The translations under genes were made by a program, and so were the position numbers. Positions 33,097 through 41,598 of a DNA stretch of 64,000 bases are shown here, piece after piece. Source of the stretch: a bacterium YEK0313 (lineage in GTDB: Bacteria > Pseudomonadota > Alphaproteobacteria > Rhizobiales > Phreatobacteraceae). The notes beneath the pieces are model-generated. The model did not search any database and was not told where the DNA came from. It saw only the letters and a list, made by a program, of their open reading frames with translations. Positions within the stretch are counted from its first letter, which is position 1. Every line of letters starts with the position of its first letter. The stretch is from positions 979,501 to 1,043,500 of the forward strand of contig CCMO02000001.1 in the NCBI GenBank assembly GCA_000751295.2. The letters run 5' to 3'.

Positions 33097-34500
33097 ATGA
33101 GGCTGAACGAGACACCGCTCGAAGGCTCAGCCCCCTTGGATGATCGCATGACCGTTGCCCCCACGAGCGCCCCGGAACCCGCCGCCGGGGGCTGGCGCCG
33201 CGCGCGCGGCGAAGCGTCGCTGGTCGAGGCGTTCCGCTCCGTCCGTGTGCCGACCGCAGGCACGCCCTGGCGGAAGTTCCTCGCCTTTCTCGGCCCCGGC
33301 TACCTGGTCGCGGTCGGCTATATGGACCCGGGCAACTGGGCGACCTCGCTCGCCGGCGGCTCGAAGTTCGGCTACGCCCTGCTGTTCATCGCCCTGCTGT
33401 CGAACGTCATGGCGATCATCCTGCAGTCGCTCTGCGCAAGGCTCGCCATCGGCACCGGCCGGGACCTCGCCCAGGCCTGCCGGGATGCCTATCCGCGCTG
33501 GGCGGCCTGGCCGCTCTGGCTGTTCGCCGAGGTCGCCGTCATCGCCACCGATCTCGCCGAGGTGATCGGCACCGCGATCGGGCTCAATCTCCTGTTCGGC
33601 ATCCCGCTCGAGATCGGCGTGGTGATCACCGCCCTCGACGTGTTCCTGATCCTGTGGCTGCAGACCAAGGGCTTCCGCTGGATCGAGGCCTTCATCATCA
33701 CGCTCATGGCCGTCGTCGCCGCGTGCTTCTTCATCCAGATCGCCATGGCCGACCCGGACTGGGGCGAGGTGATCAAGGGCTTCGCGCCGACCACCAGGAT
33801 CGTCACCAATCCGGACATGCTCTACCTCGCGCTCGGCATCATCGGCGCGACGGTCATGCCGCACAACCTCTACCTGCACTCCTCGATCGTGCAGACGCGC
33901 GCCTACGGCGAAGGTCTTGCGGCAAAGCGCGAGGCGCTGAAATTCGCCACGCTCGATTCCACCGTCGCGCTGATGTTCGCCCTGACCATCAACGCATCGC
34001 TCCTGATTCTTGCGGCCGCCGCCTTCCACAAGACAGGCAATGCCGGCGTCGAGGAGCTGCAGCAGGCCCATTCGCTGCTGACGCCGCTGCTCGGCTCGGC
34101 GATCGCGCCGACCCTGTTCGGCATCGCGCTGCTGTGCTGCGGCCTCAATTCCACGGTCACCGCCACCATGGCCGGCCAGATCATCATGGAAGGCTTCATC
34201 GACATCCGCATCGCAGCCTGGGCGCGCCGCCTGGTCACCCGGCTCATCGCCATCGTGCCGGCGATCGCCGTGACGATCATCTACGGCGAGGGGCAGACCG
34301 CCAAGCTGCTGATCCTCAGCCAGGTGGTGCTGTCGCTGCAATTGCCCTTCGCCATCGTGCCGCTGGTGCACCTGACCGCCTCGCGCCGGCGCATGGGCGA
34401 TATGGTCGCGCCAGCCTGGCTGGTTGCCGTCTCCGTGGTCATCGCGGCGACCCTGATCACCCTCAACATCAAGGTCATCGCCGATTTCCTGACCGGCTGA
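33097..34500 (+). CDS. mntH: Nramp-family manganese/divalent metal transporter MntH
   Basis: Membrane protein of 467 residues importing Mn2+ (and possibly Fe2+) with protons. The metal-binding motif in helix 1 is GYMDPGNWAT and that in helix 6 is GATVMPHNLYLHSS; both are the Nramp signatures. Eleven transmembrane segments can be traced. The first about 50 residues are hydrophilic, so the start may be ATG 33097 or 33148 (MTVAPTS). A TTGCAA inverted repeat lies just upstream. Neighbouring catalase and oxyR fit manganese use in oxidative stress. Confidence 0.94.
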   Translation: MRLNETPLEGSAPLDDRMTVAPTSAPEPAAGGWRRARGEASLVEAFRSVRVPTAGTPWRKFLAFLGPGYLVAVGYMDPGNWATSLAGGSKFGYALLFIALLSNVMAIILQSLCARLAIGTGRDLAQACRDAYPRWAAWPLWLFAEVAVIATDLAEVIGTAIGLNLLFGIPLEIGVVITALDVFLILWLQTKGFRWIEAFIITLMAVVAACFFIQIAMADPDWGEVIKGFAPTTRIVTNPDMLYLALGIIGATVMPHNLYLHSSIVQTRAYGEGLAAKREALKFATLDSTVALMFALTINASLLILAAAAFHKTGNAGVEELQQAHSLLTPLLGSAIAPTLFGIALLCCGLNSTVTATMAGQIIMEGFIDIRIAAWARRLVTRLIAIVPAIAVTIIYGEGQTAKLLILSQVVLSLQLPFAIVPLVHLTASRRRMGDMVAPAWLVAVSVVIAATLITLNIKVIADFLTG

Positions 34501-34520
34501 CCGTCTCCCGGGCGGCCGGC

Positions 34521-35753
34521 TCATGTCCGCGGCGCGACGGCGTCGACGACCAGGGCGGCGAAGCCGAAAGCCGCCCCGAGGACCGTGATCAGCAGCCAGC
34601 CGCCGAGGCTCCAGGCCAGGCCCGCAAGGCCCGCGCCAAGCGCGCCGCCGAGGAAGAACAGGCCGACGAACAAGCCGTTGAGGCGCCCTCGCGCCGCTTC
34701 GTCGAGCATGTTGACCGCGCGACGGCCGAGCGTCTGGTCGCCGGTCACGCCGATGTCGAGCAGCACCGCGGCGAGCCCCATCGCGACGAGCATCGGCATG
34801 GGGCCGGCCGCTCCGGCCCTTCCGGCGCAGGCGGCCAGGCCAAAGCCGGCAATGATCAGGAGATGCGAGGCGATCGTCGTGGCGCGGGTCAGGCCCCGGT
34901 CGCCGAGCCGTCCGACCATCGGCGCGACCGCCGCCCCGGCCGCGCCGACGAGGGCGAAGACGGCGATGCCGCGCTGGCCGAGATCGAACGGCGCGGCGGC
35001 GAGCCGGAACGCGATCGCGGTCCAGAACAGGCTGAAGGCGGCCATGGATAGAGCTGCCGTCAGTGCGCGCCAGCGCAGCACCGGCTCGCGGGCGAGCAGC
35101 TTGCCGAGCGAGGCGATGAGGCCGCCATAGCGCGCGCTGCCGGCCGGCTGGCGCGGCGGCAGGCGCAGCGCCAGCACCGGCCAGAGCAGTGCCATGGCAA
35201 GGCCGGTCAGCCCGTGGAAGGCTCGCCAGCCGAGCGTGTCGGCGACGAGGCTCGCGAGCGGCCGCGCCAGGAGGATGCCCAGCATCAGGCCGCTCATGAC
35301 GTCGCCGACGACCTGGCCGCGCCGCTCGGGCGGCGCCATGGCGGCCGCGAGCGGCACCAGGACCTGGATCATCGAGCAGGCCGCGCCGACGAGAACGAGG
35401 GCCAGGATGAGCAGGCCGGCGCCGGGTGCGACGCCGGCAAGGCCGGCAAACACGACGGCCGCCGCCAGCATGCGCAGGACGAGACGCCGGTTCTCGACGA
35501 GATCGGCCAGCGGCACCAGCAGGAACAGGCCGCCGGCATAACCGATGAGGGTCGCCATGGCGACCAGCCCGGCGGCCGCTTCGCCGAGGCCGAGATCCGT
35601 GGCGATCAGGCCGACCAGGGTCTGCGGCGCGAACACATTGGTGACGATGATCGCCACGGCGCAGGCGAACAGCAGCGTCAGGGCCGGGCTCGGCGCGGGC
35701 GCGGCCTGCGGCGGGCCGGCAAGGTCGATGGCCGGCGATCGGACGGGGGACAT
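34521..35753 (-). CDS. Major facilitator superfamily transporter
   Basis: MFS protein of 410 residues with 12 predicted helices; the loop 2-3 signature reads LVPLADLVENRRLVLRMLA, with Asp and Arg in the expected places. The family resembles arabinose/drug-type efflux permeases (YnfM/Ycel-like); the substrate is unknown. ATG 35753 has GGAG 7 nt upstream. It is divergent from a LysR gene 105 bp away, which presumably controls it. The two ends of the region look intact. Confidence 0.88.
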   Translation of the reverse strand: MSPVRSPAIDLAGPPQAAPAPSPALTLLFACAVAIIVTNVFAPQTLVGLIATDLGLGEAAAGLVAMATLIGYAGGLFLLVPLADLVENRRLVLRMLAAAVVFAGLAGVAPGAGLLILALVLVGAACSMIQVLVPLAAAMAPPERRGQVVGDVMSGLMLGILLARPLASLVADTLGWRAFHGLTGLAMALLWPVLALRLPPRQPAGSARYGGLIASLGKLLAREPVLRWRALTAALSMAAFSLFWTAIAFRLAAAPFDLGQRGIAVFALVGAAGAAVAPMVGRLGDRGLTRATTIASHLLIIAGFGLAACAGRAGAAGPMPMLVAMGLAAVLLDIGVTGDQTLGRRAVNMLDEAARGRLNGLFVGLFFLGGALGAGLAGLAWSLGGWLLITVLGAAFGFAALVVDAVAPRT

Positions 35754-35800
35754 GAAAAGGCTCCGGAAAATTGATCTTGCATATCGTCCAGAGACTTTAT

Positions 35801-35813
35801 TTGCGATGCGCAA
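35801..35813. promoter_or_regulatory. LysR-type T-N11-A palindrome (TTGCG-ATG-CGCAA)
   Basis: A palindrome of the T-N11-A form expected for LysR regulators, in the AT-rich 105-bp space between the divergent MFS and LysR genes. A further CAATAT...ATATTG inverted pair follows at 35811-35842. Position supports a binding site. Confidence 0.5.
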
Positions 35814-35858
35814 TATGATACAATTCAATTCATTCTATATTGAATATGCGGATCTCGC

Positions 35859-36758
35859 ATGAATACGCACGACCTCGAAGCCTTTCTCGCCGTGGTCGAA
35901 ACCGGCTCCATCGTCGGCGCCTCGGCGCGCCTGAATCTCACGCAGCCGGGCGTGACGCGCCGGGTGCAGAATCTCGAAGACCTGCTCGGCGCCAGGCTGC
36001 TCGACCGGCAGTCGAAGCCGCTGAAGCCGACCGCGGCGGGGCGAGAGGCCTATGAGCAGGGCCGGCGCGTGCTGCGCGCGCTCGAGGACCTGAAGTCCGG
36101 GCTTTCGGCCGATGCGCCGGTGAGTGGCGAGTTCCGCCTCGGCATCATGCCCTATCTCTCGGATGCGGCCCTGGCCGCCCCGCTGGACCGGCTGCGCGCG
36201 GTCTTCCCCGCCCTGACGCTGCGCATCACCTCCGGCTGGTCGCCACGCCTGACCGAACAGGTCGTGCGCAACGAACTGGATGCCGCCGCCCTTTGCCTGG
36301 CCGAAGGCGTCGAGCCTCCGGCCGAGCTCGTCGCCGACGATCTCGGGCTGCAACCGGTCCTGCTCGTCGCCGCGCCGGAGCTTGGCGTGCCGAAGCGGGC
36401 CGACCTCGCCGCGCTCTCGCGCTTCGCCTGGGTGATGAACGAGAATGGCTGCGGTTTCCGGGCCTATCTGCGCCATACTTTCGAGGCGGCCCGCCTGCCC
36501 TTTCAGGTCGGCGTCGAGGCGCTCAGCGCGGATCTGCGGATGTCGCTGGTCGCGCGCGGCCACGGCATCGGAGTGGTCACCCCGGCCGCCCTGGCCGGCA
36601 GCCCCTGGCGCGACCGCATCGAGGTGCTCGACAGGGTCGCGTTCCAGCCGAAAGTGCGCTCATGGCTGCTGCACCGGCCGCCGGCCGGGCGGCTGGCACG
36701 GCCGATCGCGCTGTTCCGCGAAACGCTGGTCGCCTCGCTCGGCGAGCTCGTCTCCTGA
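35859..36758 (+). CDS. LysR-family transcriptional regulator (adjacent to MFS gene)
   Basis: Regulator of 299 residues with the LysR helix-turn-helix (LEAFLAVVETGSIVGASARL, then TQPGVTRRVQNLED) and a substrate-like domain. It differs from OxyR by lacking the paired cysteines. It is divergent from the MFS transporter, so it likely senses the transported compound and controls the exporter gene. The ligand is unknown. Confidence 0.92.
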   Translation: MNTHDLEAFLAVVETGSIVGASARLNLTQPGVTRRVQNLEDLLGARLLDRQSKPLKPTAAGREAYEQGRRVLRALEDLKSGLSADAPVSGEFRLGIMPYLSDAALAAPLDRLRAVFPALTLRITSGWSPRLTEQVVRNELDAAALCLAEGVEPPAELVADDLGLQPVLLVAAPELGVPKRADLAALSRFAWVMNENGCGFRAYLRHTFEAARLPFQVGVEALSADLRMSLVARGHGIGVVTPAALAGSPWRDRIEVLDRVAFQPKVRSWLLHRPPAGRLARPIALFRETLVASLGELVS

Positions 36759-36782
36759 CGGCCGCGCCGGCTTGGTCCGGCC

Positions 36783-37220
36783 TCAAGGCGTTCTGGCCTG
36801 CTTGAGATAGTCGATGCGCGCATAGGTGACGTCGGCGAGACATTTGATCGCCTTGAGGCGCGCGGCACGGGCGTCGGCCCCGCGGGCGAGATCCTGTTCC
36901 CAGGCGCAGGTCGCGTCGCGATAGGCGAGCCAGGCCCGCTGCGCGCGCAGCAGCAGCTCGCGGTTGCCGCCGTCGCCGCCCAGCCTGCGATAGCGCTCGT
37001 TGAGCTCCTCGTCGGCATTGCGGAACCGCTGCGTGACGCAGTCGTCGTGCTCCGCGCGGACCTCGCTGTCACACAGGGTCGGCGTCGGATCCGACAGAAT
37101 GCGTTCGGCAAGCCCCCGGTCCTGCGCGACCGCGGGCTTCGGCGCCGCGACGGCCGAGAAGGCGCCGGCGAGCAGCGCCGCCATCACGACGGACCGCGCA
37201 AGGGACGGATGAGGCGTCAT
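36783..37220 (-). CDS. Secreted LprI-family protein (DUF1311), copy 1
   Basis: Precursor of 145 residues with a signal peptide (residues 1-32, ending AVAQ) and the LprI/DUF1311 pattern: first Cys in TPTLCDSE, then DDCVTQRFRNADEELNERYRRL, and QRAWLAYRDATCAWEQD with a later KCLADVT. The four Cys probably form disulfides. Family members include lysozyme inhibitors in the envelope of mycobacteria; in proteobacteria the role is unclear. ATG 37220 starts the signal peptide. A paralogue lies directly upstream on the same strand. Confidence 0.85.
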   Translation of the reverse strand: MTPHPSLARSVVMAALLAGAFSAVAAPKPAVAQDRGLAERILSDPTPTLCDSEVRAEHDDCVTQRFRNADEELNERYRRLGGDGGNRELLLRAQRAWLAYRDATCAWEQDLARGADARAARLKAIKCLADVTYARIDYLKQARTP

Positions 37221-37311
37221 GGCATCTCCAGATATCGCGCCAGGCGTGACGACCGCTCTATGGCACCGCGCGCTTGAAGGCCATTGCATCGGCTTGGCGC
37301 GGATGGGCTCC

Positions 37312-37731
37312 TCAGGGTCCGGTCGCCTGCCGCAGATAGGCGGCGCGCGCCTCGGTGACATTGGCAAGGCAGGCGATGGCGTTGAGCAGGGCCTCGCTGC
37401 CGTCGCGCCTGAGGTCCTGCTCCCAGGCGCAGGTGGCGTCGCGATAGGCGAGCCAGGTGCGCTGGGCGCTCAGAAGGATCTCGCGGTTGCGCGGGTCGCC
37501 GCCGATGTCGCGATAGACCCGGTTGAGCTCGGCATCGGCGACGCGGAACCGCTGCACCGCGCATTGTTCGAGGTCGCTCCGCACCGGGCTGTTGCAGTCG
37601 GCCGCCTTGGTTGCCGCCGGCCGGGACAGGATGCGGTCGGCAAGCCCCTTGTCCTGGGCCGCGGTCGGCAGCGCTCCGGCACCGAGCACGAACAGGCAGG
37701 CGAGGGCGGCGAGGCGGAAACGGCGAGGCAT
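37312..37731 (-). CDS. Secreted LprI-family protein (DUF1311), copy 2
   Basis: Precursor of 139 residues with a signal peptide (residues 1-25, ending TAAQ) and the same layout as copy 1: AADCNSPVRSDLEQCAVQRFRVADAELNRVY, then QRTWLAYRDATCAWEQDLRRDG and ACLANVTEARAAYL. The shared DKGLADRILS / DRGLAERILS start shows a recent tandem duplication. The gap to copy 1 is 91 bp. Function as for copy 1, probably envelope-located. Confidence 0.85.
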   Translation of the reverse strand: MPRRFRLAALACLFVLGAGALPTAAQDKGLADRILSRPAATKAADCNSPVRSDLEQCAVQRFRVADAELNRVYRDIGGDPRNREILLSAQRTWLAYRDATCAWEQDLRRDGSEALLNAIACLANVTEARAAYLRQATGP

Positions 37732-37833
37732 GACGGCTCCTGTTGCTGAATCGGCGGCAAGCTAGCCCGGATTCGCGACGCCGACTACGATGCTGCGACC
37801 TGCGATTCGCCGGGCGATCCAAGCTCTCCTTCC

Positions 37834-38259
37834 ATGCTGCTCCGCCGCCTTCCCGTCGCCCCCTTCGCCGCGCTGCCGCTGGCGCTTCTTCTGTCCTTGG
37901 CCCCGCCCGCCGCCCGCGCCGGCGATCACGCGCCCTACAGGCTCGACATGCTGACTGCCGAGCAGAAGGCGCTGCTGCTCCAGCGGGTCGATCGCTACGC
38001 CCTGGTCGAAACGTTCCTCGCCGCCTGCGGCCGCCCTCCGGAGCTCGAGCGCCGGGTTCGCGCCATCGTCCGCGGCTGCGTCGAGCGGCGCGCCATCGAG
38101 CTCGTCGCCAGCCACTTTCGACGGTCGCTGGCCGCCCGCGCCGCGGCCCGCTGGAATTGCGAGAGCGAGGATACCCGCCGCCGCATCCGCCTTTCCGAGG
38201 AGGCGCTGAAACAAGCCCTCGCCGATCTCAAGCGGGCCTGCCGCCCGCCCGAAAGCTGA
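37834..38259 (+). CDS. Secreted protein of unknown function with four cysteines (141 aa)
   Basis: Signal peptide (residues 1-29, ending ARA), then a helix-rich basic domain with Cys in AACGRPP, RGCVERR, WNCESED and RACRPP, so two disulfides are likely. I do not recognise the family. It is divergent from the LprI pair and 233 bp upstream of ffh on the same strand. The start at 37834 lacks a strong Shine-Dalgarno; the signal peptide supports it. Confidence 0.65.
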   Translation: MLLRRLPVAPFAALPLALLLSLAPPAARAGDHAPYRLDMLTAEQKALLLQRVDRYALVETFLAACGRPPELERRVRAIVRGCVERRAIELVASHFRRSLAARAAARWNCESEDTRRRIRLSEEALKQALADLKRACRPPES

Positions 38260-38299
38260 AGGGAAAGGGCGGAAAGGGACCGCCTGATCCGGCTTTTCC

Positions 38300-38328
38300 T
38301 TGACTCCGCGACGCTTTGCCTCTATCCG
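38300..38328 (+). promoter_or_regulatory. Candidate sigma-70 promoter for the ffh operon
   Basis: TTGACT (38300-38305), 17 bp, then TATCCG (38323-38328), about 165 bp upstream of the ffh start. The -35 is near-consensus and the spacing ideal; the -10 is a weak match. The transcript would carry a leader of about 160 nt. Confidence 0.5.
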
Positions 38329-38492
38329 CGCCACACTCTCGTTCATCCGAGACCTGCCTTCGCCGACCGGGACCATGATCCCGGAGGTTACCGCCCGACA
38401 GCGCTGAGCGCCCTCGGGCGTGTTTGGCGTTGCGGTCGACGGCGGGCGTGACCATTTCCGGGCGATCCCGGTCATGAATGTAGGAAGCGATC

Positions 38493-40037
38493 ATGTTCGA
38501 AGGCCTGTCGACGCGACTGTCCGGCATCCTCGATCGCCTCAAGGGGCGCGGCGCGCTGAGCGAAGCCGATGTCCAGGAGGCGATGCGCGAGGTGCGCCGC
38601 GCGCTGCTCGAAGCCGACGTGGCCCTGGAGGTCGTCCGCTCCTTCACCGACAAGGTCCGCGACCGCGCCGTCGGCGCCGAAGTGCTCAAGTCGGTCACGC
38701 CCGGCCAGATGGTCGTCAAGATCGTGCACGACACCCTGGTCGACACGCTCGGCACCGAAGGCGTCGCGATCGACCTCGTCGCCGTCCCGCCGGTGCCGAT
38801 CATGATGGTCGGCCTGCAGGGCTCGGGCAAGACCACCACCACCGCCAAGATCGCCAAGCGCCTCAGCGAAAAGCAGAAGAAGAAGGTGCTGATGGCCTCG
38901 CTCGATACGCGCAGGCCCGCGGCCATGGAGCAGCTCGCCACGCTCGGCAAGCAGATCGGCGTCGACACCCTGCCGATCGTCGCCGGCCAGTCGCCGGTGC
39001 AGATCGCCCGCCGCGCGATCGAGGCGGCGAGGCTCGGTGGCTTCGACGTCGTCATGCTCGACACGGCCGGCCGCACCCATGTCGACGAGACCATGATGAT
39101 CGAGGTGGCCGAGGTCGAGCGCACGGCCAGGCCGCACGAGACGCTGCTGGTGGTCGACAGCCTCACCGGCCAGGACGCGGTCAATGTCGCGCGCTCGTTC
39201 ACCGGCCGCGTCAATGTCACCGGCGTCGTGCTGACCCGTGTCGACGGCGACGGCCGCGGCGGCGCCGCCCTGTCGATGCGGGCGGTGACCGGCAAGCCGA
39301 TCAAGCTGCTCGGCACCGGCGAAAAGATGGACGGGCTCGAGGATTTCCACCCCTCGCGCGTCGCCAACCGCATTCTCGGCATGGGCGACATCGTCTCGCT
39401 GGTCGAGAAGGCCGCCGAGAGCATCGACGCCGAAAAGGGCATGGCCATTGCCCGCAAGATGCAGCAGGGCCGGTTCGATCTCGACGATCTCGGCTCGCAG
39501 CTCGAGCAGATGCTCAAGATCGGCGGCATGCAGGGCTTGATGGGCATGCTGCCCGGCATGAAACAGGCGAAGGCGCAGCTCGCCGGCGCCAATATGGACG
39601 ACAAGATGATCCGCCGGCAGCGCGCGATCATCCAGGCCATGACCCCCTGGGAGCGGCGCAACGCCAAGGAGATCGACGGCAAGCGCCGCCGCCGCATCGC
39701 CCGGGGCTCTGGCACCTCGCCGGAAGAGGTCAACAAGCTGCTGAAGATGCACCGCGCCATGGCCGACATGATGAAGTCGATGGGTGGCGCCCAGGGCAAG
39801 CGCGGCCCGCTTGCCGGACTTGCCAACATGTTCGGCCTCGGCGGGGGCGGCGGCATGCCGCAGCCAAGCCCCGAAATGCTCGCCGAAATGGCCAAGAAGA
39901 TGCCGGGCGGCATGCCCGGCGGCCTTCCCGACAAGATGCCGGGCCTGCCGCCCGGCGCCCTGCCCCCCGGCTTTCCCGGCCTCGGCGGCGGCAAGCTGCC
40001 CGGCCTGCCCGGTTTTCCCTTCGGCAAGAAGAAGTGA
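38493..40037 (+). CDS. ffh: Signal recognition particle protein Ffh (SRP54)
   Basis: SRP GTPase of 514 residues targeting nascent membrane proteins with 4.5S RNA and FtsY. The N domain is followed by the G domain with GLQGSGKTTT (from residue 107), DTAGR and TRVDGD, then a Met-rich M domain (QMLKIGGMQGLMGMLPGM and SGTSPEEVNKLLKM). The C-terminal tail is unusually Gly/Pro/Met-rich (about residues 450-514). It heads an operon: the next gene begins 7 bp after its stop. Confidence 0.97.
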   Translation: MFEGLSTRLSGILDRLKGRGALSEADVQEAMREVRRALLEADVALEVVRSFTDKVRDRAVGAEVLKSVTPGQMVVKIVHDTLVDTLGTEGVAIDLVAVPPVPIMMVGLQGSGKTTTTAKIAKRLSEKQKKKVLMASLDTRRPAAMEQLATLGKQIGVDTLPIVAGQSPVQIARRAIEAARLGGFDVVMLDTAGRTHVDETMMIEVAEVERTARPHETLLVVDSLTGQDAVNVARSFTGRVNVTGVVLTRVDGDGRGGAALSMRAVTGKPIKLLGTGEKMDGLEDFHPSRVANRILGMGDIVSLVEKAAESIDAEKGMAIARKMQQGRFDLDDLGSQLEQMLKIGGMQGLMGMLPGMKQAKAQLAGANMDDKMIRRQRAIIQAMTPWERRNAKEIDGKRRRRIARGSGTSPEEVNKLLKMHRAMADMMKSMGGAQGKRGPLAGLANMFGLGGGGGMPQPSPEMLAEMAKKMPGGMPGGLPDKMPGLPPGALPPGFPGLGGGKLPGLPGFPFGKKK

Positions 40038-40044
40038 CCGCGAG

Positions 40045-40365
40045 ATGACTGTGTCCAACCCTGGTCCCGGGGCCGCCCTTCCGGCCGAGCTTCTGTCGCT
40101 GCGCCAGAGCATCGACAATATCGACGCCGCGCTCATCCATCTGCTGGCCGAGCGCTTCAAGTGCACGCAGGCCGTCGGCGCGCTGAAGGCCGCCCACAAG
40201 CTGCCGCCCGCCGATCCCGCCCGCGAGGCGCGTCAGGTCAAGCGCCTGCGCGAGCTCGCCGAGCAGGCGCGGCTCGATCCCGATTTCGCGGAGAAATTCC
40301 TGAACTTCGTCATCAAGGAAGTCATCAGGCACCACGAATCCATGCAACCCCAAGACAAAGCCTGA
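40045..40365 (+). CDS. AroQ-type chorismate mutase
   Basis: All-helical protein of 106 residues that converts chorismate to prephenate. Motifs are LRQSIDNIDAALIHLLAERFKCTQAVGALKAAH (helix 1, with the catalytic Arg and Lys positions) and the C-terminal FVIKEVIRHHESMQ. It lies 7 bp after ffh and 21 bp before rpsP. Its presence here, away from aromatic genes, is known in alphaproteobacteria and probably reflects shared expression rather than function. Confidence 0.9.
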   Translation: MTVSNPGPGAALPAELLSLRQSIDNIDAALIHLLAERFKCTQAVGALKAAHKLPPADPAREARQVKRLRELAEQARLDPDFAEKFLNFVIKEVIRHHESMQPQDKA

Positions 40366-40386
40366 CATCACCTTCAAGGAGCTGAC

Positions 40387-40740
40387 ATGTCCCTCAAGAT
40401 CCGCCTCGCCCGTCGCGGCACCAAGAAGCGCCCGTTCTACCAGATCGTCGTCGCCGACTCGCGCTCGCCGCGCGACGGCCGCTTCATCGAGAAGCTCGGC
40501 ACCTACAATCCGATCCTCGACAAGGACAAGAAGCGCTACGAGATCGACATCGAGGCCGCCAAGGCCTGGATCGCCAAGGGCGCCGTCCCGACCGACCGCG
40601 TCGCCCGCTTCCTCGACGCCGAGGGCGTGCTGAAGCGCGAAGCCCGCAACAACCCGGAAAAGGCGAAGCCCGGCAAGAAGGCCGAGGAGCGCGCCGCCGC
40701 CCGCGCCGCCAAGGCTGGCGAAGCCGCCGCCGAGGCCTGA
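40387..40740 (+). CDS. rpsP: 30S ribosomal protein bS16
   Basis: One hundred and seventeen residues, starting MSLKIRLARRGTKKRPFYQIVVADSRSPRDGRFIEKLGTYNP, the bS16 signature. Residues 85-117 form a Lys/Ala-rich tail typical of the alphaproteobacterial form. AAGGAG lies 6 nt before the ATG. Confidence 0.97.
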   Translation: MSLKIRLARRGTKKRPFYQIVVADSRSPRDGRFIEKLGTYNPILDKDKKRYEIDIEAAKAWIAKGAVPTDRVARFLDAEGVLKREARNNPEKAKPGKKAEERAAARAAKAGEAAAEA

Positions 40741-40844
40741 GACGGGTGAGGGCCGCGCCGCTGAGGATGCGGCCCACCCGAACACATGCGCCCGGACCTT
40801 TCGGGTCCGGGCAGGCCAGCGCGAGCCCTGCACAGAGCGCTGCC

Positions 40845-41003
40845 GTCCTTCGAGGCTCGCCTTCGGCTCGCACCTCAGGATGAGGCATGGCAGTGTTTTG
40901 CATGGAGCGGGCTCACGCGTCCCGGTTCGTGTCCATCGACGCCCCCGATGCCATGCTCCCCGTTCCTCATCCTGAGGTGCGAGCGCGGCGAGCCTCGAAG
41001 GAC
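40845..41003. repeat. Inverted pair of a dispersed palindromic repeat between rpsP and rimM
   Basis: GTCCTTCGAGGCTCGC...CACCTCAGGATGAGG at 40845-40885 and its reverse complement at 40965-41003 (CCTCATCC ... CGAAGGAC), 79 bp apart. Each copy is itself partly palindromic around GAGGCTCGC / GCTCGCACCTC. The pair could fold into a long hairpin in the polycistronic mRNA. Related copies lie at 60298-60466 and, partly, at 18367. This accounts for most of the 333-bp gap. Confidence 0.85.
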
Positions 41004-41073
41004 GGCAACGTTCGATGCAGGGCAAGAATAGCCCGCAACCCGGCTTCAAGAGACAGCCGAAGGGATAGGCCTC

Positions 41074-41598
41074 ATGCCCTCCGATCTCGTCCTCGTCGGC
41101 AAGTTCGGTGCCGCCCACGGCATCAAGGGCGAGGTTCGCCTGAAATCCTACACTCAGGATCCCCTCGCCATCGTCGACTACTCGCCGCTGGTGACCCGTG
41201 ACGGCCGTTCCTTCACCATCGAGGCGGCGCGCCCCGCGGGAGAGGTGTTGGTGGCGCGGGTCCGAGAGCTCAAGGACCGCAATGCCGCCGAGGCGGTGAC
41301 CAATCTCGATCTCCTGGCGCCGCGCGAGCGCATTGCCGGCCCGCTCGACGAGGACGAGTTCCTGCATTCCGACCTGATCGGCCTTGCCGCCGTCACCGTC
41401 GCGGGCGAAGAGATCGGCACGGTGACCGCCGTCTTCGATTTCGGCGCCGGCGACGTCCTGGACATCGCCCGCCGCGGCCGCAAGGCGGTGATGATCCCCT
41501 TCACCAAGGCGGTCGTGCCCGAGATCGACATTGCCGGCGGCCGGCTGGTGGTCGACCCGCCCGAGGGCCTGCTCGACGACGAGGAGCCGCCACGATGA
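41074..41598 (+). CDS. rimM: 16S rRNA processing protein RimM
   Basis: One hundred and seventy-four residues: N-terminal LVGKFGAAHGIKGEVRLKSYT (RimM domain) and a C-terminal PRC-barrel (LIGLAAVTVAGEEIGTVTAVFDFGAGDVLDI, then VPEIDIAGGRLVVDPPEGL). It helps 30S head maturation around bS16-neighbouring uS19. ATG 41074 follows the repeat pair. Its stop overlaps the HAD gene by four bases (ATGA). Confidence 0.95.
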   Translation: MPSDLVLVGKFGAAHGIKGEVRLKSYTQDPLAIVDYSPLVTRDGRSFTIEAARPAGEVLVARVRELKDRNAAEAVTNLDLLAPRERIAGPLDEDEFLHSDLIGLAAVTVAGEEIGTVTAVFDFGAGDVLDIARRGRKAVMIPFTKAVVPEIDIAGGRLVVDPPEGLLDDEEPPR

